Shown here: piece by piece, positions 58,566 to 64,000 of the stretch
How positions within the stretch are numbered: the first letter of the stretch is position 1
Layout of the letters: every line of letters starts with the position of its first letter
Program-made: the position numbers and the translations under genes
Source: Flavobacterium sp.
GTDB taxonomy: Bacteria; Bacteroidota; Bacteroidia; Flavobacteriales; Flavobacteriaceae
Assembly: GCF_013823965.1 (NCBI RefSeq)
Contig: NZ_PNNA01000095.1
Span: 54,854 to 118,853, forward strand
Reading direction: 5' to 3'
DNA: 64,000 nucleotides
Notes under the pieces: model-generated
Seen by the model: only the letters and a program-made list of their open reading frames with translations
Told to the model about the DNA's origin: nothing
The model's database searches: none

Positions 58566-58618
58566 AACCACGAATTTACAAATTACGCCACGAATTTGTG
58601 AATTCGTGGTTCAATTTT
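58566..58618. terminator. Long hairpin built from ACGAATT repeat, bidirectional
   Basis: AACCACGAATTTACAAATT pairs with AATTTGTGAATTCGTGGTT (one mismatch in 19) around ACGCCACG-like loop, followed by a T run. It lies between convergent genes and likely terminates at least the carbonic anhydrase transcript. Its ACGAATT words relate it to the repeat at 10380-10430. Confidence 0.65.
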
Positions 58619-58661
58619 TTTTAGAAGTAAAAAGTTTTCTATCTTAAAACGAAACAAACTC

Positions 58662-59864
58662 TTAATCGTCATTATCCAGATTTTCATTGAAAGCAGATGG
58701 CAATAATGTGGGAATAAATTTGATGAAAATGGGAAGCAACAAACTGCCTCCCGGCAACAAAAATATGGCCAATGAAGGAATCGTTTTGCAAATATCCAAC
58801 AACTGTTTTCTTACTTTCTTCTTTTCTTTTTCATCTAAATCTCTTCGGGTGGAATAGGCCAAAAGCAGCATTAGTTCCTTGCTTTGAATGATTTCTTTCA
58901 CCAATCTGTTTTTGTTTCGGGTAATCAGTTTTACAACAGTTTGCGTGGTTTGGTCATAAAAATGTTTGACCGGATTGGAATATTTAAAATAGGGAATTTC
59001 GTTTTTGTAATTGTTGATAAATTCGTTTGTTTTATCGATACTTTCGGTGACAAAAATATCGGGAACACGCATCAGTTCGGCTAATTTGTACAGAAAATAA
59101 GCTTCATTTTTTTCAATGATTCCATCACTCCACAATGCCATTCCAGCCAAGTCAATGAGGTAGTTTTGTTCCAATTCATTGGTGAAATAATCCAGTTTCA
59201 GTTCTTCGAGGTTTTTAATGTTTACTTTTGAAAACTTGCTGTAACGTACGGAGGATTCAAAAAGTTTGATCAATAAATCGTCGTATTTCGACTTGTTGGA
59301 TTTGGTTTTCAACGCCAGCGAAACGATGCTCACGATGGTTTCTTCTATTTTTTTAAGGTATTTTTCAGGAATTGCTCCGTGAATCAAGTATTGGCGAAAA
59401 GCCAAAACATCTATAAAAAGCAACGCATTGGTAACAATATGCGAAAAATTTTTGCTGATGATGTCGATATTGGTTTGAACGCGACTGTCGATTATTTTCT
59501 CCAAGTCCAGGGAAGCTGAGCTGTCCGGCAATACTTTTTTAAGCAAATTAAAGCCTTGCGGATTCATTTCATTATAGAAAGTCACCGCTTGTGCAATGAA
59601 TTTTTCAGGATTATTTTCGTTTGTCGTCAGCGCATAAATTCCGTGCAAAGTATGGAGCAGGGCTACTTTAGAAATTTCATTTTCGACCCAGCCTTTTGTC
59701 ACTATTGGGGCTGGCGTGTCAAAAGAAACGATGTGTCCGTATATGAAACCGGTTTCCCTGACTTTTTTGTAAAATATATTGGGTTGCAGGGCTACAGGAA
59801 GCAAGGATGGTTTTTGCTTCAAGAAAAATTTGTCTATCCAACCAACTGCCGACGGGTTAATCAT
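58662..59864 (-). CDS. LETM1-related biofilm-associated protein
   Basis: A 400-aa protein. I recognise the type as the flavobacterial LETM1-related biofilm-associated family. The C-terminus (about 330-395) is LETM1-like: LMLLLAYSTRRDLDEKEKKK then a hydrophobic FLLPGGSLLLPIFIKFIPTLLP segment. The middle has a TerB-like acidic helical stretch (LAGMALWSDGIIEKNEAYFL). The N-terminus is unique. The biofilm label comes from the family name, not from evidence here. Residue patterns suggest a membrane-associated protein with one C-terminal helix. Confidence 0.82.
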   Translation of the reverse strand: MINPSAVGWIDKFFLKQKPSLLPVALQPNIFYKKVRETGFIYGHIVSFDTPAPIVTKGWVENEISKVALLHTLHGIYALTTNENNPEKFIAQAVTFYNEMNPQGFNLLKKVLPDSSASLDLEKIIDSRVQTNIDIISKNFSHIVTNALLFIDVLAFRQYLIHGAIPEKYLKKIEETIVSIVSLALKTKSNKSKYDDLLIKLFESSVRYSKFSKVNIKNLEELKLDYFTNELEQNYLIDLAGMALWSDGIIEKNEAYFLYKLAELMRVPDIFVTESIDKTNEFINNYKNEIPYFKYSNPVKHFYDQTTQTVVKLITRNKNRLVKEIIQSKELMLLLAYSTRRDLDEKEKKKVRKQLLDICKTIPSLAIFLLPGGSLLLPIFIKFIPTLLPSAFNENLDNDD

Positions 59865-59881
59865 TGCTTAATTTTGAGTTG

Positions 59882-59914
59882 CAAAGCTATGATATTTTGT
59901 GGTTTCCTTGTCAA
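59882..59914 (-). promoter_or_regulatory. Promoter of LETM1-related gene
   Basis: On the minus strand, TTG, 22 bases, then TAGCTTTG, with the -7 ending 17 bases before the ATG. Both elements and the spacing fit Bacteroidota promoters. Confidence 0.5.
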
Positions 59915-59923
59915 TTTATAATT

Positions 59924-59960
59924 AAAAAACCGTCATGTTCATTTTAACATGACGGTTTTG
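59924..59960 (-). terminator. Terminator after SOD gene
   Basis: AAAACCGTCATGTT and AACATGACGGTTTT form a 14-bp stem with a short loop and A/T runs, ending the minus-strand SOD gene just upstream of the next promoter. Confidence 0.8.
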
Positions 59961-59981
59961 CAAAGACTTTTATGTGATGAC

Positions 59982-60509
59982 TTATTTTATAATAGCGGAG
60001 CAAGCCACTCGAGCACCAGCATTTCCGGCGGGTTGCGAAACAAAATCATCGGCACCTTGATGCACGATCAATCCTTTTCCAAGAATGTTTTTAGTTGCAT
60101 CTTCGCCACCAATGGTCCATTCATCAGTGGTCATGGTGATGGTTCCATTTCCTTGTTCATCAGCGATGAAATTACCGATATCGCCTCTATGGTATTCGCC
60201 AACTCCCCATTTACCATGTTTTTTGAAGGTTGGATTCCAATGTCCACCAGCCGAACTTCCGTCAGCAGCCGTACAATCTGATTTTTCGTGAATGTGAATG
60301 GCATGAATTCCGGGAGTCAAACCCGATAACTTGGCCACAAAAGTCACTTTGCCATTCTTTTGTGTGAAAGTGGCAGTTCCTTTTACGCTACTGTTGCTTT
60401 TGGATTCGAAAACAAGATTTAAACTCTTGGAATCGTTTGAGGTGCTTTTTGTTTTGCATCCAATGATTACGGCAATAAGTAACACAATGGAGAAGATTAT
60501 TTTTTTCAT
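59982..60509 (-). CDS. sodC: Copper/zinc superoxide dismutase, lipoprotein
   Basis: A 175-aa SodC. A lipoprotein signal (LLIAVIIGC, Cys18) directs it to the periplasm or outer membrane. Metal ligands are visible: HAIHIHEKSDC, AGGHWNP, the bridging and zinc His/Asp in HRGDIGNF, and IVHQGADDF. The disulfide partner and active-site Arg are in GARVACSAI. It removes superoxide outside the cytoplasm. It lies within the oxyR/dps stretch and has its own terminator. Confidence 0.94.
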   Translation of the reverse strand: MKKIIFSIVLLIAVIIGCKTKSTSNDSKSLNLVFESKSNSSVKGTATFTQKNGKVTFVAKLSGLTPGIHAIHIHEKSDCTAADGSSAGGHWNPTFKKHGKWGVGEYHRGDIGNFIADEQGNGTITMTTDEWTIGGEDATKNILGKGLIVHQGADDFVSQPAGNAGARVACSAIIK

Positions 60510-60715
60510 GGTATTTAAATTAGATTATTTTTACAATATTAGGGATTATAAAAGTATAAAAAATTAAAGTTGTCTTAAAATATCTTTAGTTTTTTAGAAA
60601 AACAAAACAATATCGTCTTTGTATTATCCCAGATTGTATTTATAAACTAAATTGCAATGTTGCATTTGACAGTGTTTTTGGATCTTTATTTTATGACATA
60701 AACTAAAGAATTCCA

Positions 60716-62341
60716 TCAAAAATTTGTATTGTAACAAGGCACATACATTTTGCTTTTAATGAAATCTCGGATGTTATTGGGTTTTTCTACACTGGCCAAG
60801 CCATTGTCAAAAATATATTCCGCTACTTTTTCGGCTACCAGCATGGATACATTTAAAATATTATTCACGTTGGGATAGATCAATCCTTTTTCAAAATCCT
60901 TGAGGGTCACTTGTTGCGCAACAGCTTCGGCCGCAGTCAAGAGCATTTCATCCGTTACTCGTTTGGCTTCGGTAGCAAAAATGGCCATTCCCAATGCCGG
61001 AAAAATAAAAACATTGTTTCCTTGTCCAGGCGTAAACGTTTTGCCTTTGTAGTGCACCGGTGCAAAAGGGCTGCCACTGGCAAAAATAGCTTTTCCTTTA
61101 CTCCAAGTATAGGCTTGTTCTGCCGTACATTCTGAATGGGTGGTAGGATTAGAATAGGGAAAAATAATGGGACGTTCGTTTACGGCACTCATATTTTCGA
61201 TGACTTGGCTGTTGAAAGCTCCTCCCACGGTGCTTACTCCTACAATGGCGGTGGGTTTGATTTTCAAGATGGCCTCTGCAAAGCTATCCGAAGGTTCTGC
61301 ATCATGGGCAAATTGCAACTGGTGTTCCGCCAAGTCTGTCCTGCTTTTAACCAACAAGCCGTTGATGTCAAACATCCAAATTTGTTTTAATGCTTCCTCT
61401 CGAGTCAAGCCATCCTTGATAAATTTTTTAAGCAACATGTCGGCTATGCCAAAAGCTGCCGCTCCAGCCCCCATAAATAAAAAGCGTTGATCGACAAACG
61501 ATTTTTTCATCAAACGACTGATGGATATAAAACCAGCCGTGGCAATGGCAGCCGTTCCCTGAATATCATCGTTGAAGGTGCATACTTTGTCCCGATAAGT
61601 ATTTAAAATGCGGATGGCATCCACTCCCGTAAAATCTTCCCATTGAATACAAATTTTTGGGAAAACTTCGTACATCGCCTCCACAAAAGCGGCTATAAAA
61701 TCATCAAATTCTTTACCTCGAATTCTTTTGCGATTTAATCCAGGATACAACGGATCGTTTAAAAATTCTTCGTTATTGGTTCCCACATCCAAAACTATGG
61801 GAAGAGTATGCTCTGGTGGTACGCCACCACAACTGCTGTACAAGATGAGTTTACCAATGGAAATTCCCATTCCGTTGATTCCCAAATCACCCAATCCCAA
61901 GATGCGGCCGCCATCGGTTACAACGGAAAAGCGAATGTCTTTTTCTGGCCAGTTTCTCAGAATATCTTTGATATGGTCTTTTTGGTCTATGGAAATGTAT
62001 AAACCTCTTGGGCGTCTTGCAATATGTCCCATTCGCTGGCAGGCCAAACCTACGGTAGGCGTGTACACTAACGGCAAAAATTTGGCAGGTTCACTAGTGA
62101 TAGCCTTGAAAAAAAGCGTTTCATTGGTTTCCAGCAATTGCATTAAGTAAATGTATTTATTGAGGGGCTTTTCTAAATTGTCCAACTGTTCTTGAACCCT
62201 CGTGATTTGCGTTTCGATGGTTTCAATTTTATCGGGCAACATTCCCAGTAATCCATATTTTTCTCTTTCTTCTTGGGTAAAAGCGGTTCCCTTATAGCAG
62301 CGGGGATTGCGCAACATTGAATAACCTGTGTCGTCTTTCAT
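60716..62341 (-). CDS. maeA: NAD-dependent malic enzyme
   Basis: A 541-aa large-type malic enzyme, comparable to Escherichia coli MaeA (565). It has the FLPLVYTPTVGLACQ segment, the catalytic RFSVVTDGGRILGLGDLG, CIQWEDFTGVDAIRIL and TFNDDIQGTAAIATAGF for metal and malate, and the Rossmann MGAGAAAFGIADMLL. It decarboxylates malate to pyruvate. The length and motifs favour the NAD-linked large-subunit family over the shorter MaeB type, but cofactor choice is not proven. Confidence 0.93.
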   Translation of the reverse strand: MKDDTGYSMLRNPRCYKGTAFTQEEREKYGLLGMLPDKIETIETQITRVQEQLDNLEKPLNKYIYLMQLLETNETLFFKAITSEPAKFLPLVYTPTVGLACQRMGHIARRPRGLYISIDQKDHIKDILRNWPEKDIRFSVVTDGGRILGLGDLGINGMGISIGKLILYSSCGGVPPEHTLPIVLDVGTNNEEFLNDPLYPGLNRKRIRGKEFDDFIAAFVEAMYEVFPKICIQWEDFTGVDAIRILNTYRDKVCTFNDDIQGTAAIATAGFISISRLMKKSFVDQRFLFMGAGAAAFGIADMLLKKFIKDGLTREEALKQIWMFDINGLLVKSRTDLAEHQLQFAHDAEPSDSFAEAILKIKPTAIVGVSTVGGAFNSQVIENMSAVNERPIIFPYSNPTTHSECTAEQAYTWSKGKAIFASGSPFAPVHYKGKTFTPGQGNNVFIFPALGMAIFATEAKRVTDEMLLTAAEAVAQQVTLKDFEKGLIYPNVNNILNVSMLVAEKVAEYIFDNGLASVEKPNNIRDFIKSKMYVPCYNTNF

Positions 62342-62733
62342 TGTATTGGTTGTTTTTATCTTTTTTGGAAGATTGTTGTCTCGCTAAAGTACGATTTTTC
62401 TATGTTTTATAGGCAATAAAATGAAGGATATATTCTGTTTTTAGTCAAATAAATTTTCATTTCAAATGGATTTTGTTGCTTTTATCAGGATAAAGCCCAG
62501 TTAGTTGCATTTAAATTGGAATTCCAAGATTCAACGGATTTCTAAATTAGCAACAAGATTTATTAATCAGTGAAAATGGAGGTCGCGATTGCATAAAAAA
62601 AGAGCGATTTTAGAAGCTTAATTTCCTGTTTTTTGTTTAAAATTTCTCTTGAACAAAATTATCTTTTGAGGCACAAAAATTAAATTATGCCAATCATCTT
62701 ATAATTGTTTAAATTTGTGGCATACTATTTTTT
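62342..62733. other. Divergent intergenic region, 392 bp
   Basis: The longest gene-free gap. It holds only ORFs of 12 codons or fewer. TAAATTTG at 62710-62717 on the plus strand fits the -7 consensus, 17 bases before the barrel-protein ATG, without a clear -33. No convincing hairpin or repeat was seen. Confidence 0.5.
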
Positions 62734-63984
62734 ATGAAAAGAAGACACTTTTTAAGCTTCAGCTTGCTGCTGGCAACTTTGATTTCCTTTTGTGGCCAAG
62801 CCCAAACTGCAATTGATTCCACAAAGTATTGTCCCGAAAAATCACTTCCGGAACTTTTTAAAAAGAAAGATTCCGTTCTTGTTTTGAAACCGGCAAAAAG
62901 CAATTTTTTTCTTGTCATACCCATTATTGGTTCACAGCCTGCCACGGGGTTTTCCTATGGTTTTGTTTCCCAATATACTTTTAAGGGAAAGAAGGCAAAT
63001 GATAAATATTCTTCCGTAAATCTAGGAGCCACTTACACTGAAAAAAAACAGTTGCTCCTTAATTTCAAGAACAGCGTGATGCTCAAAAACAATAAAATAT
63101 TTTTGAGTGGTGACTGGCGTTTTTACATTTTTTCGCAGGCCAATTATGGATTGGGAACGGATATTATTCCCCGTGCTTCCGAAGTCGAAAATTTTGATTT
63201 AAACGATTTAAAGGAACCAATGGATTATAATTATTTAAAGTTTCACCAGACTGCCTCCTGGGAAATTAAAAACAATTATTATGTGGGTGCTGGCGTACAC
63301 TTGGATTGGTACACCACAATAACGGATACCAATCTTGACATTGCAAACCAACAATTTACGAATCACTACATTTATAGCAAGAAATACGGCTACAATGAAA
63401 ATGAATATTTTGTCAATGGCCTGAGTCTAAATTTACTTTACGATTCTAGAGACAACCAGATCAATACCAATAAGGGGATGTTTGCCAATATCAATTATCG
63501 AATTAATCCCGCTTTTAATGAAAACCAACATGCGAGTAATTTGCTTTTTATGGAGTATCGTTATTTCATGCCTTTGAGTAAATACAACAAACAGCATGTG
63601 TTTAGTGTGTGGGCAACGGGTCAGTTTGTGACCTCCGGTGTTGTTCCTTATTTGAATTTACCTTCCATAGGTTGGGATCAACGCAGCCGAAGCGGAAAAG
63701 GGTATACACAGGGATTATTTCGCGGTCAAAAAATGGTCTATTTTGAAACCGAATACCGATTTCCCATCAAATGCAATAATTTAATCAGCGGAACCGTCTT
63801 TGGCAATTTAACTTCTGCAAGTGACAAAGATCGGGATATTCGGCTTTTCCAATATGTTCAACCTGCAGTGGGAGTTGGTTTAAGAATTTTAATAGATAAA
63901 GCAACCCGCACCAATTTAGTCATGAATTATGCTTGGGGTCGTCTTTCCAAAGCGTTTTATCTCAACGCAGGAGAGTCGTTTTAG
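62734..63984 (+). CDS. Outer-membrane beta-barrel protein, BamA/TamA-like surface antigen
   Basis: A 416-aa protein with a signal peptide (cleavage near CGQAQT). The sequence is an outer-membrane barrel of the bacterial surface antigen (Omp85) type: alternating strands such as ATGFSYGFVSQYTFKGK, LSLNLLYDSRDNQINTNKG and VYFETEYRFPIKCNNLISG, ending in NLVMNYAWGRLSKAFYLNAG. No POTRA domains are present, so it is a short barrel-only member rather than BamA. Role unknown. The gene is complete, ending 16 bp before the window edge. Confidence 0.85.
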   Translation: MKRRHFLSFSLLLATLISFCGQAQTAIDSTKYCPEKSLPELFKKKDSVLVLKPAKSNFFLVIPIIGSQPATGFSYGFVSQYTFKGKKANDKYSSVNLGATYTEKKQLLLNFKNSVMLKNNKIFLSGDWRFYIFSQANYGLGTDIIPRASEVENFDLNDLKEPMDYNYLKFHQTASWEIKNNYYVGAGVHLDWYTTITDTNLDIANQQFTNHYIYSKKYGYNENEYFVNGLSLNLLYDSRDNQINTNKGMFANINYRINPAFNENQHASNLLFMEYRYFMPLSKYNKQHVFSVWATGQFVTSGVVPYLNLPSIGWDQRSRSGKGYTQGLFRGQKMVYFETEYRFPIKCNNLISGTVFGNLTSASDKDRDIRLFQYVQPAVGVGLRILIDKATRTNLVMNYAWGRLSKAFYLNAGESF

Positions 63985-64000
63985 AAGTGATTTGAAATTT

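Noticed and set aside
1-64000. tRNA, rRNA, riboswitch, IS element or integrase
   Set aside because: I looked for cloverleaf-like CCA ends, conserved rRNA words, transposase motifs and direct-repeat ends and found none convincing; a covariance-model search could still find a small RNA.

Overview
The window is a stretch of Bacteroidota chromosome, almost certainly from a Flavobacterium or close Flavobacteriaceae relative. The evidence is low GC, weak or absent Shine-Dalgarno sites, repeated TAnnTTTG promoter -7 elements, a type IX secretion (Por) C-terminal tail, DUF4293 beside rho, a CAL67264-type small membrane protein, and a LETM1-related biofilm protein. It reads as an ordinary core chromosome. 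I see no rRNA or tRNA gene, CRISPR array, insertion sequence, integrase, prophage or restriction-modification cluster.

Layout. 1-1437: the end of an aldehyde dehydrogenase gene, a DUF779 partner and a convergent AraC regulator. 1514-8010: a bestrophin-like channel and a tripartite RND efflux operon (adaptor, pump, TolC). 8264-16044: recG, a DUF1697 protein, a TSUP transporter, uvrD/pcrA and tsaC. 16138-21521: an OmpA-like lipoprotein, a GT2 glycosyltransferase overlapping a solo HsdR-N nuclease-like gene, holA, a CAL67264 protein and ettA. 21792-29244: a DCC thiol oxidoreductase, MutS2 without an Smr domain, ung, a beta-lactamase-fold lipoprotein, a GNAT enzyme, a nucleoside phosphorylase, a SUI1 factor and a 2-oxoglutarate oxygenase. 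29482-37373: a large hybrid histidine kinase with a cysteine-rich GAF domain, lpdA, an MsbA-like ABC exporter and truA. 37628-45370: a phosphodiesterase, DUF4293, rho with a long disordered insert, an unlisted 56-aa membrane ORF, a T9SS-secreted endonuclease I, an RsmB-type methyltransferase and kup. 45493-49578: a repetitive Arg/Asn/Ser/Gln-rich secreted protein, an ECF sigma operon and an SRPBCC/GyrI-like protein. 49883-54976: DPP III, two lipoproteins, a MazG-like protein and ilvE. 55251-63984: mnmD, then a stress-related stretch (oxyR, dps, carbonic anhydrase, LETM1-related protein, CuZn SOD), malic enzyme and an outer-membrane barrel.

Functional links that the sequence supports are limited. 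They are the efflux operon, the aldehyde dehydrogenase/DUF779/AraC locus, the divergent oxyR-dps pair with both redox cysteines present in OxyR, and the sigma/membrane protein/periplasmic protein operon. Many genes are bounded by strong hairpin terminators, often shared by convergent genes. Short intergenic repeat families sit beside several of these: CAGT/ACTG words, CAAAG/CTTTG words, ACGAATT or ACGGATT words, and TCTATTCTCTA words.

I did not find a clear undescribed multi-gene system. The most interesting leads are the disordered insert in Rho, the cysteine-rich GAF domain of the hybrid kinase, the repetitive basic secreted protein and its neighbouring ECF operon, the terminator-associated intergenic repeats, and the Smr-less MutS2.
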